64,000 nt of DNA, taken from contig NZ_JACJFM010000021.1 of NCBI RefSeq assembly GCF_014164585.1, positions 25,326 through 89,325 of the forward strand. The letters are read 5' to 3'. This DNA comes from Oceanospirillum sediminis. Lineage in GTDB: Bacteria > Pseudomonadota > Gammaproteobacteria > Pseudomonadales > Halomonadaceae. This document shows, one piece after another, positions 1-8,045 of the stretch. Each line of letters opens with the position of its first letter. Positions within the stretch are counted from its first letter, which is position 1. The translations under genes and the position numbers were made by a program. Under the pieces are notes generated by a model that was not told the origin of the DNA, did no database searches, and was given only the letters and a program-made list of their open reading frames with translations.

Positions 1-11
1 GAGAACAGAGG

Positions 12-788
12 TCAGTTATCGTTGTAATTCATCTGTATCCCCATGCCGCCATCAATGACAAAATTCTGCCCTGTGATAAAGCCTGCCACATCTGTTGCAA
101 GATAGCAGACCATATAAGCCACATCATCCGGTTTACCTATGCGGCCAACAGGGTGCTGGGCCAGATCAGATGGTGAATGAATGGGTTCGATACGAGCCCG
201 TGATTTTTGCCAGTCTCCAACTTCAATCCAGCCCGGACTAATACAGTTTACCCTGATATCGGGGCTCTGACTGATAGCCATCGCATGGGTCAGAGATAAA
301 ACACCACCCTTGCTGGCAGCATAGGCTTCTGTATCGCGCTCAGACTGTATTGCTCTGGTGGAGGCAATATTAATAATGCTTCCTTTCTGTTCCCTCAGAT
401 AAGGGATGGCATATTTACTGACCAGAAATACTCCGGTCAGATTGACATCCAGATATCTCTGCCAGTCATCCAGGGACATATCTTCAATCGGATCATTAAA
501 AGGACTGGATAGCCCTGCGTTATTTACCAGCACATCAAGGCGCCCGAACTCATTGATGATCTGTTTTATTCCCTGAATCACAGCAGGCTCATCCGCGACG
601 TCCATCGACAGGGCTCTGATATCTCCCAACTCCTGATAGGCTGCAACGGTTTCATCGGCAGCTTCCATATCAATGTCTGCACAGATCACCTGCATACCCT
701 GATGCAGTAGTCCCCGGCAGATTGCACGACCAATTCCTTGTGCTCCACCAGTCACCAGGGCTACTTTTCTGGACGCTCTTTCATTCAT
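12..788 (-). CDS. SDR-family NAD(P)-dependent oxidoreductase
   Basis: A 258-residue classical short-chain dehydrogenase/reductase of unknown substrate. The cofactor-binding TGGAQGIG motif is at residues 13-20, NNAG at 89-92, and the catalytic set is Ser143, Tyr156 and Lys160 (YAASK). The C-terminal part ends in the usual ITGQNFVIDGGMG stretch. I start at the ATG at 788 because AAGGTG lies 8 bases before it; a GTG three codons further upstream overlaps that site. It follows dtd by 17 bases on the same strand and is probably cotranscribed. The acidic residues after the second strand (ADID) suggest NAD preference, as inference. The family is clear; the reaction is not. Confidence 0.88.
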   Translation of the reverse strand: MNERASRKVALVTGGAQGIGRAICRGLLHQGMQVICADIDMEAADETVAAYQELGDIRALSMDVADEPAVIQGIKQIINEFGRLDVLVNNAGLSSPFNDPIEDMSLDDWQRYLDVNLTGVFLVSKYAIPYLREQKGSIINIASTRAIQSERDTEAYAASKGGVLSLTHAMAISQSPDIRVNCISPGWIEVGDWQKSRARIEPIHSPSDLAQHPVGRIGKPDDVAYMVCYLATDVAGFITGQNFVIDGGMGIQMNYNDN

Positions 789-805
789 TTTTTTCACCTT
801 GGTTC

Positions 806-1243
806 TCAGGTTTCGAGCAGGAAGGTAACAGGACCATCATTCAGTAGCTCAACTTTCATATCTGCTCCAAAACGGCCTGTAGCAACATCCGGATGCATCA
901 GACGGGCCTGTTCTACTATATAGTTATACATGGCTTCCCCTTCAGGAGGAGGTGCTGCTGAAGAGAAGCTCGGACGCAAACCCTTCTGAGTATTTGCAGC
1001 CAGAGTAAATTGTGATACCAGTAGTAAACCACCCTGAATATCTGTGACGCTCAGATTCATTTTATCTTCAGAGTCTGAAAATACCCGGTAAGCCAGAATT
1101 TTTTTCAGCAAACGGTCTGCATCCTCCTGACGATCACCTTTCTCTACACCAATAAAAACCAGCAGGCCCTGATTAATTTTGCCGATGCGTTGCTGGTCTA
1201 CTTCTACACTGGCATGTGCCACACGCTGAATCAGTGCACGCAC
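806..1243 (-). CDS. dtd: D-aminoacyl-tRNA deacylase
   Basis: A 145-residue DTD. It hydrolyses D-amino acids (and glycine mischarged on tRNA-Ala) from tRNAs in the cytoplasm as a proofreading step. Both family motifs are present: SQFTLAA near residue 80 and the C-terminal NDGPVTFLLE that forms the cross-dimer Gly-cisPro active site. Length equals the E. coli enzyme. The start is a GTG preceded by AAAGGAG at six bases, so the non-ATG start is well supported. It is upstream of the SDR gene with a 17-base gap. Confidence 0.95.
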   Translation of the reverse strand: MRALIQRVAHASVEVDQQRIGKINQGLLVFIGVEKGDRQEDADRLLKKILAYRVFSDSEDKMNLSVTDIQGGLLLVSQFTLAANTQKGLRPSFSSAAPPPEGEAMYNYIVEQARLMHPDVATGRFGADMKVELLNDGPVTFLLET

Positions 1244-1454
1244 GTCAGACTCCTTTAGTCGGTTGTTCTATATGCTCTCAGCAATAAGTAAGTGCTTGTC
1301 TCTATCTGAGATATACAGGTTTCTTTGCCTGCAGGATGCAGGCCGGGTCAGTTTCAGAGGGTACTTAGTTTAACGTATTGCCTGACAGATGAGACAGAAA
1401 AAGATGCTATCTTCTACTCTGGTTATTATACGAGGTCAGGCACTATTTTTCGAT

Positions 1455-2693
1455 TTAACGGTTCAGCAGATTTCTGACTTCAGTAATCTGCTCACGAGCA
1501 TCATCCAGTATCTGAAGCGTCATCTGCTTGCTCAGTGCGCCAGGGGATATCTTATGGAAAGCCGGCACCTGATCAATAGATGGTAGTGTGGGGTGCTGCT
1601 CTGATGCAGAGAGGCAGTGCAGCCTGGCAAGAATCAGAATATCGGCCAGTGTTGGTCTGGTATCATTAGGTTCATAGAACCAGATGTCGGTGTGCTGAAC
1701 GGCTGTTACCAGGGGAATCGGGAGATTCCATCTGTGCAGTATCATCGCTCCGGCTTGTCCCCGAGCTTCTGTCAGAACCTGCTCCAGATACCCCGGGTCT
1801 TTGCGCAGTTGCTGGTAGCCAGCAGCAAAGTTCAGTAATGGCAGTTCACCGATATTATGCAGAAGGCCTGCCAGCATAGCTTCTTCCGGGGGAATGCCAG
1901 TGCACTGGCGGGCCAGTACAAAACAGACCGCCCCCAGCTGAATGCTTTGTTTCCAGCTTCTTAGCAGTTGCTGTTTGACCCAGGGATGACTGGATGTGTT
2001 CTGTTGCTTCAGGCTCAGGGCCAGCACCAGATGCCGTGTCGTATTCATTCCCAGCCTGTTTATCGCATCTGCCAGATGATTGACGGTGCTTCTGCCCCGG
2101 TATACAGGACTATTTGCCAGGCGCATCAGGCGGGCAGTCAGGGCAGCATCAACGGATATCAGGGCCGCAATGGTATCCAGGTCCAGCTGTTCATCAACAA
2201 TCACCTGACTGATTTGTCTGGATACTTCCGGTAACGATGGCAGTTCCAGACGGTTGTTCATCAGGCTTTTATAGAACTCCAGCACCACGGGATGGCTATC
2301 GCTGCCCGCCAGAAGTTCCGGGTTGTTGAAGTCGCCGGTAATATTCTCTGATTGCAAAGACTGAAGCAGATCTGCATTGATTGTGAAATATTCAGTATCT
2401 GTTCTGGCTGTAACTGACACATGGCTGGGTTTAAGGCTAAGCAGGCTATAACGGCTCCTGCTGTCGCCGGCAGAGACTATGATCTCCTCGGTATCCGGGC
2501 CTTTAATACTTACACTGCCTGTTAACAGAAAACACTCATCCTGACTGTTATCGCCAATTCGGCTAAGAATCTCACCCGGGAATGCGGTATGCATCATCAA
2601 CTGATGGCTCAGAAGAATCCGCTGTTCATCAGCAAGTCTGGAAAAAGGGGTATAAATTGCCAGACGTTCAGGTGAAATATTAGGTGTATTCAT
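1455..2693 (-). CDS. HDOD-domain protein with N-terminal cyclic-nucleotide-binding-like domain
   Basis: A 412-residue cytoplasmic regulator. Residues about 15-120 look like a cNMP-binding/Crp-type beta roll (FPGEILSRIGD, then FLLTGSVSIKG). Residues about 150-350 form an HDOD domain: LPSLPEVSRQI, then LTARLMRLANSPVYRGR, then AINRLGMNTTRHLV, and a late HNIGELP. HDOD domains resemble HD phosphohydrolases but usually lack the metal site, and they act in signalling and motility circuits. The gene begins four bases after the CoA-binding gene and is the last of a three-gene minus-strand operon. The ligand and output are unknown. Confidence 0.85.
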   Translation of the reverse strand: MNTPNISPERLAIYTPFSRLADEQRILLSHQLMMHTAFPGEILSRIGDNSQDECFLLTGSVSIKGPDTEEIIVSAGDSRSRYSLLSLKPSHVSVTARTDTEYFTINADLLQSLQSENITGDFNNPELLAGSDSHPVVLEFYKSLMNNRLELPSLPEVSRQISQVIVDEQLDLDTIAALISVDAALTARLMRLANSPVYRGRSTVNHLADAINRLGMNTTRHLVLALSLKQQNTSSHPWVKQQLLRSWKQSIQLGAVCFVLARQCTGIPPEEAMLAGLLHNIGELPLLNFAAGYQQLRKDPGYLEQVLTEARGQAGAMILHRWNLPIPLVTAVQHTDIWFYEPNDTRPTLADILILARLHCLSASEQHPTLPSIDQVPAFHKISPGALSKQMTLQILDDAREQITEVRNLLNR

Positions 2694-2697
2694 AAAG

Positions 2698-3084
2698 TCA
2701 GAACCGATTATTTCTAAGCATAATCAGTGTACAGTCTTCACACCAGGGTATACCGGCCTGAGTCAAAGTTGTCTGAGCTTTTCCGGATTCTGTTCCTGGA
2801 TTAAAGATCACTCTGCCCGGATTCAGTCTGAGAATAGAGTCCAGCTGGGCTTCCAGTGCAGAAGGATTAAGATAGAGTGTCAGAGTATCCACTTTGCCAT
2901 TAATGCTTTCCAGATCTGGATAACAATTCAGATCTGGATAACCTGTGGGGGCCTCTATTTCGCTGAGCCCCGGATTCACCGGCAATACCGTGTGACTGTA
3001 TTGTCGCAACAGGTGGATAGCCTGATTGGAATAACGCTCAGGCCTGTCACTGGCTCCGAGTACAACAACTGTCTGATTGTCCAT
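2698..3084 (-). CDS. CoA-binding domain protein (YccU-like)
   Basis: A 128-residue single Rossmann-like CoA_binding_2 domain. The N-terminal VVVLGASDRPERYSNQ loop and the central VNPG, then NPSALEAQ and VIFNPGTES, are typical of this family. The biochemical role of stand-alone members is unsettled. A perfect 14-base direct repeat (2911-2924 and 2929-2942, period 18) encodes GYPDLN-CYPDLE, which looks like an in-frame six-codon duplication in the segment before the family's CYP motif. It lies 10 bases after the 332-residue membrane protein and 4 bases before the HDOD gene. Confidence 0.88.
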   Translation of the reverse strand: MDNQTVVVLGASDRPERYSNQAIHLLRQYSHTVLPVNPGLSEIEAPTGYPDLNCYPDLESINGKVDTLTLYLNPSALEAQLDSILRLNPGRVIFNPGTESGKAQTTLTQAGIPWCEDCTLIMLRNNRF

Positions 3085-3094
3085 AAGACAGGCC

Positions 3095-4093
3095 TCAGCC
3101 TTGTTCTGTTGGTGGTGTCTGATTCAGTTTGCCATCCTGTGCGGCCTGCAGAGGCCGTTCGTTCTGAGATTCTGGCGATTGACTCTGTTGGGTTGATTCT
3201 GAGGTCATTTTCTTTTTGTCCTCGTCAGCCTCCGTATCTTTGCCTTCATCCAGGTCTTTTTCCAGGTTTTCGACGTCATCATCTGAAAGGCCATGTTCTT
3301 CAAGCAGCTTATCTTCTGCTTCTTTCAGGAAATATTCCTGAGCGGCTTTTTTAGCTTCTTCGAGATATTCGTGATAGAGCGCCACATCCTGAAGTGTTTT
3401 CATATGGCCCATGATAGTGTGCTCTTTGGACATCAGAGCAATACGGCGGAATTTTCGGGCTCGTAGGCGAGGGTTATGGTGTACCAGAGGATAAACGCGA
3501 TGGATATAACCTCGTTTGCTTTCTGTTTTCTGAATGTATTCTGTAACCTGATTTTTTATACGACGACGTTTTGCCAGTAGTTCAGGGTATTTGGACAAGC
3601 CAGGGAGAATAGTCAGCATGCCTGTGCCGTGGCTTAGCCATAGAACGAAGGCCACACCGCCTGCAATTCCTCCAACCCAGGAGTGAACCAGATTCAGCAA
3701 TGAGCTGGTAAACAGAAAAACGGCGACTCCCAGGCCGAAAAACCATCCCATGCGAGCACGCCGGGCGCTTTCAACTTCGAAATCTGAAGGGTATTCAGAT
3801 AACGACAGAAGATCGTAATCCAGGTTTTCGAGATCTTTATACAGTGCTTCTCGTTCCGCTTTCAGACGAGCTTCTTCTGCTTTACGGCGTTCTTCCTGCT
3901 TATTAACAACCTGCTGAGCTTCCCATTGCGCTTTCAGCTGCTCGCGTTCAGCGGCAGCTTCTTTTTCTGCAATATCTTCAGCGGTGTATTTATGCTGGCC
4001 AGGATAAACCCCCGGAACATCGGGCAGATCCGGTTTGTTTTCTTCGTTATTCTGGTCGCCGTCATCAACAGGGTTTAAGTTATTTTCATCCAT
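3095..4093 (-). CDS. Unrecognised coiled-coil membrane protein
   Basis: I do not recognise this 332-residue protein. It starts with an acidic Asn-rich segment. A strongly charged Glu/Lys/Arg/Ala-rich coiled coil follows at about residues 40-95. Two closely spaced hydrophobic segments at about 114-160 (GWFFGLGVAVFLFTSS and VGGIAGGVAFVLWLSH) are followed by a basic RRRIKNQ region, a second charged helix and a low-complexity acidic, Gln/Ser-rich tail. The simplest topology is a helical hairpin in the inner membrane with both long arms in the cytoplasm. It heads a probable operon with the CoA-binding and HDOD genes. No enzyme motif is visible. It is a real gene by its clean codon use and tight spacing. 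Confidence 0.75.
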   Translation of the reverse strand: MDENNLNPVDDGDQNNEENKPDLPDVPGVYPGQHKYTAEDIAEKEAAAEREQLKAQWEAQQVVNKQEERRKAEEARLKAEREALYKDLENLDYDLLSLSEYPSDFEVESARRARMGWFFGLGVAVFLFTSSLLNLVHSWVGGIAGGVAFVLWLSHGTGMLTILPGLSKYPELLAKRRRIKNQVTEYIQKTESKRGYIHRVYPLVHHNPRLRARKFRRIALMSKEHTIMGHMKTLQDVALYHEYLEEAKKAAQEYFLKEAEDKLLEEHGLSDDDVENLEKDLDEGKDTEADEDKKKMTSESTQQSQSPESQNERPLQAAQDGKLNQTPPTEQG

Positions 4094-4167
4094 TATAATT
4101 TTTCTGACTGAGCTTCAGTAAATTAACCGGTAACATCCCGCAATCAATGTTAGCCTGGCTGACAGGC

Positions 4168-4206
4168 AAAAAGCTGTTTCAGGGTGTAACATATAACAGC
4201 TTTTTT
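4168..4206. terminator. Orphan terminator-like hairpin between divergent genes
   Basis: An 11-base stem AAAAAGCTGTT / AACAGCTTTTT (4168-4178 and 4195-4205) has a 16-base loop, a run of Ts on one side and As on the other, so it could stop transcription either way. It stands in the 333-base gap 4094-4426 between two divergently read genes, where neither needs a terminator. I see no coding sequence in that gap. Confidence 0.55.
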
Positions 4207-4426
4207 ATTCATGATGCGTTGTCATAACGGGCTTGTTCAGAAAGTCTGGCATCTATTTTAGTAATTTAGCCTGACCGAGAGTGCGAAAAAAGAAAAATAT
4301 CATCTCTGATCCCACTCGTTTTCTGTCCGGAGTGTCTGTATTCCCTGAACCTTATTGTCTGCGCTTTTCTATCAAAAAGAAAGCTCGGAACTTCTGTTAT
4401 TCCCTGGTTTCTTAAGAGGGTTGTCT

Positions 4427-4852
4427 TTGGGTTATTTTTCTCTGTTTGTTTCTGCTCTCGCATCGGCCACTCTGTTACCCGGATCGTCGGAAGCTCTGAT
4501 GCTGTATCTGCTACAACAGCCTCAATGGCAACCTGAGTGGCTCTGGCTGGCTGCTACATTGGGGAACACTCTGGGATCCACTATTAACTGGGGGTTAGGT
4601 CGCTCTGGTTATCATTTAAGGCATAAATCCTGGTTCCCGGTTTCTGAACAGCAGCTGGATAAAGGTCGTCGTCACTTCGAACGTTGGGGAACGTGGTCTC
4701 TTCTGTTTTCCTGGCTTCCTGTTGTAGGGGACCCTCTGACTCTGCTGGCCGGTTTACTTCGGGTACCTTTTCTGTGGTTTCTGGTGTTAGTTCTGATCGG
4801 GAAAGGCGTACGTTATGGGCTGCTTGTTCTGGCAATGAGTGGATTTTTCTGA
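4427..4852 (+). CDS. yqaA: YqaA-type DedA-related inner-membrane protein
   Basis: A small polytopic membrane protein of the YqaA/SNARE-associated (DedA-like) family. The signature SATLLPGSSEALMLYLL lies near the N-terminus, followed by LGNTLGSTINWGLGR and a late WLPVVGDPLTLLAGLLR, the conserved re-entrant segment. I choose the TTG at 4427 because AAGAGGG ends six bases before it and because it gives 141 residues, about the length of E. coli YqaA. An upstream TTG at 4355 would add 24 residues not typical of the family. Such proteins are suspected lipid or undecaprenyl-phosphate flippases or transporters; this one's role is unknown. Confidence 0.82.
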   Translation: MGYFSLFVSALASATLLPGSSEALMLYLLQQPQWQPEWLWLAATLGNTLGSTINWGLGRSGYHLRHKSWFPVSEQQLDKGRRHFERWGTWSLLFSWLPVVGDPLTLLAGLLRVPFLWFLVLVLIGKGVRYGLLVLAMSGFF

Positions 4853-5086
4853 CACATAACCGATACTCAGAAATGACCCGGTAAAACTCTGCTCATTGAA
4901 TGCTGTTAAGAATACAGTATCTTAAGGTTCTGACGTTTCAGTATAAAGCCTGATCAGATTCATGCCTGGAAAAGCAGACCATGTGTTATGCTTTTATTAC
5001 TGTCAGGAATATAGAAGTTTGTTAATATTTTAAATATTAGCGACTTTATTTGTCGTATTTAAGGACGATGCTCAGCTCTGTGGTGG

Positions 5087-7969
5087 ATGCCCGAAACTGT
5101 GATGAAAACCAGGATAGATGCCAGAACGCTGCCCCGGCTCCAAATGATAGGAATGGTGTGTACTGTTCTGTTTTTTTCTATTGTACTGGGTAGCTATTTT
5201 CTTATAGAACAGAAAAAACAGAAAGAGCGCCAGCTGGCGACTCTGGAATCTGAAATACTGGCTCAGCAGGAAGCATTACTGGCATCTGAACTGGACGCTT
5301 CAATCAGTTATATCCGTTATATGCGTACGCGTACGGAAGATGTACTGAAAAATGAGTCGAAACATCAGGTGGATCAGGCCTGGGGTTTTGCTCAGGCTAT
5401 TTATACTCAGCAGCAAGGGCATATGCCTGACAGTGAAATCAGAGCACTGATTGTAGAGGTGTTACGTAAACAGCGCTTTTTTGAAGGTCGTGGGTATATC
5501 TTTATCGATGATTTTCAGGGGCTTTGTATTCTCCTTCCTACCGCGCCTCATATCGAAGGTAAATCTTTGTACGATAATCAGGATGATACCGGACATTATA
5601 TTATGCGAGGGCTGATAGATGCTGTCAGCCATCCTGGCAAAGCCGGTTTCTCCCGTTATCGCTGGTATCCTCCTGGTAATACCAGCCAGATGTCTGACAA
5701 GCTGGCCTATGTGCGTCTGTTTGAGCCGTTTGACTGGATCATCGGGGCAGGTGATTATCTGTACCGGATTGAAAATGACCTGAAAGAAGAAACTTTGCGT
5801 CGTTTCAGAAACTTCCGCTTCGGTGATCACGGTTATATTGCTGTGCTGGATGAGAATGGCCGGACCTTGTCAAACCCTTCATTGAGTGCTTTACCGGATA
5901 ATGAGCAGGTTCAGAAGCTGAGACTGAACGCTGTGGATCATGTGATGCGTACTGCCCGGAAAGGCGGGGGAGTAGTGGATTACCCCTGGTTTTATCCGGA
6001 TGGACGTGGCCCGGTTACCAAAAGAGTCATGGTCAGTGTGGTGCCTGAATGGGGCTGGATACTGGTTGCTGGTATCTACCCGGATGATCTTGCTCCCTTA
6101 CTGGAGCAGCATCGAGCGGTACTGGAGGCTCGATGGTTGTCCAGTTTTCAGACGCTGTTACTCACTCTGGTACTGGCTTCAGCAGGAACGGTGCTGGTTG
6201 CTATTGTCTATTCTCACTGGCTCAGAGGGCTTTTCCGGAACTATCAGTCTGATATTGATAATCAGGCTCAGTTACTGAAAGAGAATGCCAGAGAACTTGA
6301 ACTGGCGGCACAGGTCTTTGAAAGTGCCACGGAGGGGATCATTATCACTGATCCGGATAATCGGATTGTTGCGGTTAATCCGGCTTTTACAGATATCACG
6401 GGTTATCAGCCCGAGGAAGCCGTTGGTCGCGATCCATCTTTTATGGCATCAGGTAATCATGATGTGGCTTTTTATCAGCAGATGTGGCTTGAACTGCTGG
6501 AGTATGGCGCCTGGCAAGGAGAGGTCTGGAATCGACGTAAGGACGGTGTACTTTTCCCTGAATGGCTGTCATTAAGTCTGGTGCGCTCTGATGATGGGCG
6601 GGTGAAAAATTATATTGCGACTCTGGCTGATATCAGCTTGCGTAAGCAGAATGAAGACCGGCTGCGCTATCTGGCAGAGTATGATTCACTGACTGATTTG
6701 CCGAATCGCCGTCTGTTGTCAGACCGCTGTACCCAGGAAATTCTGCGCTCAAGGCATAAAGAGTGTCAGCTGGCACTTTTATTCGTTGATCTGGACCGTT
6801 TTAAAAATGTGAATGACTCTCTGGGTCATGCTATGGGAGATCGTTTGCTGTGTGTGGTTGCGGATCGTCTTAAACAGTGTATACGGGAGCAGGATACCGT
6901 CAGTCGCGTTGGCGGGGATGAGTTTGTCATTCTCTGCCCCGAAGTGGAGCATCCGGATCAGGTGGCCAGTATTGCCCGGCGTATGCTGCATGATATCAGG
7001 CTCCCTATTGAGTTAGGGGATTACAACCTGACGGTAACGCCCAGTGTAGGCATTGCTTTTTTTCCGGGCGATGGTCTGGACTTTGATACTTTGTACCGTA
7101 ATGCCGATGCGGCACTTTATCACGCTAAAGAACAGGGGCGGGATCAGTTTCAGTTCTTTACCTCACAGATGAATCAGGATGTTTCCCAGCGTCTGGAGAT
7201 GGAAAATGCACTTCGACAAGGTATACAGCGAGGTGAATTAAGACTGGTTTATCAGCCTCAGTACTGTATTCGCACCCGGCGTCTGAGAGGAGCAGAAGCT
7301 CTGGTTCGCTGGCAGCATCCGGAGCAAGGGCTGGTCAGGCCTGATTTCTTTATTCCTCTGGCGGAAGAAACCGGTTTAATTCTCTCTTTGGGTGAATGGG
7401 TTCTGAAAGAAGCCTGTCGTCAGGGACAGGTATGGATTCAGCAGGGCATGCCTGATATTGATCTGGCGGTCAATGTTTCCGCGCTGCAATTCCGTCAGGG
7501 GCTGGTTGCTCAGGTTCGGGAGGCACTCCGTTCAACCGGTTATCCTGCTGATAAGCTGGTGCTGGAAATGACAGAAAGTACACTGATGGCGGATGCCAGT
7601 CAGGCGGTACGGATTCTGAAAGAGCTGAAAGCATTGGGTGTCTGGATCTCTCTGGATGATTTCGGTACCGGGTATTCATCACTGGCTTATCTGAAACGTT
7701 TTCCTCTGGATAAGCTGAAAATTGATCGGGCTTTTATCTCTGATCTGCCTCATGACCAGGATGATGTTGCGATTACATCGTCTATTGTCGGTCTGGCACA
7801 TAATCTGAATCTGCTGACGGTTGCCGAGGGTGTTGAAACATCTGATCAACTGGCATTTCTGGCGGATCAGGGCTGTCAGCTGGCGCAGGGCTATTTACTG
7901 GATAAGCCGCTCTGGCCTGAAGAGATGGCTCGCCGGTTGCAGGATGCCTGTCAGTCCTCGAAACGCTGA
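5087..7969 (+). CDS. Cache-PAS-GGDEF-EAL cyclic-di-GMP signalling protein
   Basis: A 960-residue membrane-bound bifunctional c-di-GMP protein. TM1 is near residues 20-40. A tandem (dCache-like) periplasmic sensor follows at about 50-330, with two related halves beginning GYIFIDD and GYIAVLD and ending in WIIGAGDYL and WILVAGIYP. TM2 is near 350-372 and a PAS domain near 410-515. The GGDEF domain has an intact GGDEF at residues 609-613 and an RxxD inhibitory site (REQD) five residues before it. The EAL domain has EALVR at 737, plus DDFGTGYSSL and the lysine in LKIDRAF. Both activities look possible. It ends 77 bases from the convergent second GGDEF-EAL gene. Confidence 0.93.
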   Translation: MPETVMKTRIDARTLPRLQMIGMVCTVLFFSIVLGSYFLIEQKKQKERQLATLESEILAQQEALLASELDASISYIRYMRTRTEDVLKNESKHQVDQAWGFAQAIYTQQQGHMPDSEIRALIVEVLRKQRFFEGRGYIFIDDFQGLCILLPTAPHIEGKSLYDNQDDTGHYIMRGLIDAVSHPGKAGFSRYRWYPPGNTSQMSDKLAYVRLFEPFDWIIGAGDYLYRIENDLKEETLRRFRNFRFGDHGYIAVLDENGRTLSNPSLSALPDNEQVQKLRLNAVDHVMRTARKGGGVVDYPWFYPDGRGPVTKRVMVSVVPEWGWILVAGIYPDDLAPLLEQHRAVLEARWLSSFQTLLLTLVLASAGTVLVAIVYSHWLRGLFRNYQSDIDNQAQLLKENARELELAAQVFESATEGIIITDPDNRIVAVNPAFTDITGYQPEEAVGRDPSFMASGNHDVAFYQQMWLELLEYGAWQGEVWNRRKDGVLFPEWLSLSLVRSDDGRVKNYIATLADISLRKQNEDRLRYLAEYDSLTDLPNRRLLSDRCTQEILRSRHKECQLALLFVDLDRFKNVNDSLGHAMGDRLLCVVADRLKQCIREQDTVSRVGGDEFVILCPEVEHPDQVASIARRMLHDIRLPIELGDYNLTVTPSVGIAFFPGDGLDFDTLYRNADAALYHAKEQGRDQFQFFTSQMNQDVSQRLEMENALRQGIQRGELRLVYQPQYCIRTRRLRGAEALVRWQHPEQGLVRPDFFIPLAEETGLILSLGEWVLKEACRQGQVWIQQGMPDIDLAVNVSALQFRQGLVAQVREALRSTGYPADKLVLEMTESTLMADASQAVRILKELKALGVWISLDDFGTGYSSLAYLKRFPLDKLKIDRAFISDLPHDQDDVAITSSIVGLAHNLNLLTVAEGVETSDQLAFLADQGCQLAQGYLLDKPLWPEEMARRLQDACQSSKR

Positions 7970-8045
7970 ATCTGACGACAGGTTGTCTGAGAAAGCGAGA
8001 TGTTATCGCGTGTCGGTATCCGGTATCAGTGGTTTGGCAAAGGGA

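Noticed and set aside
1244..1454. Gap between dtd and the HDOD gene searched for a tRNA or small gene
   Set aside because: No cloverleaf, no open frame with a ribosome site and no strong hairpin; the small plus-strand frame there runs into the antisense of the HDOD gene.
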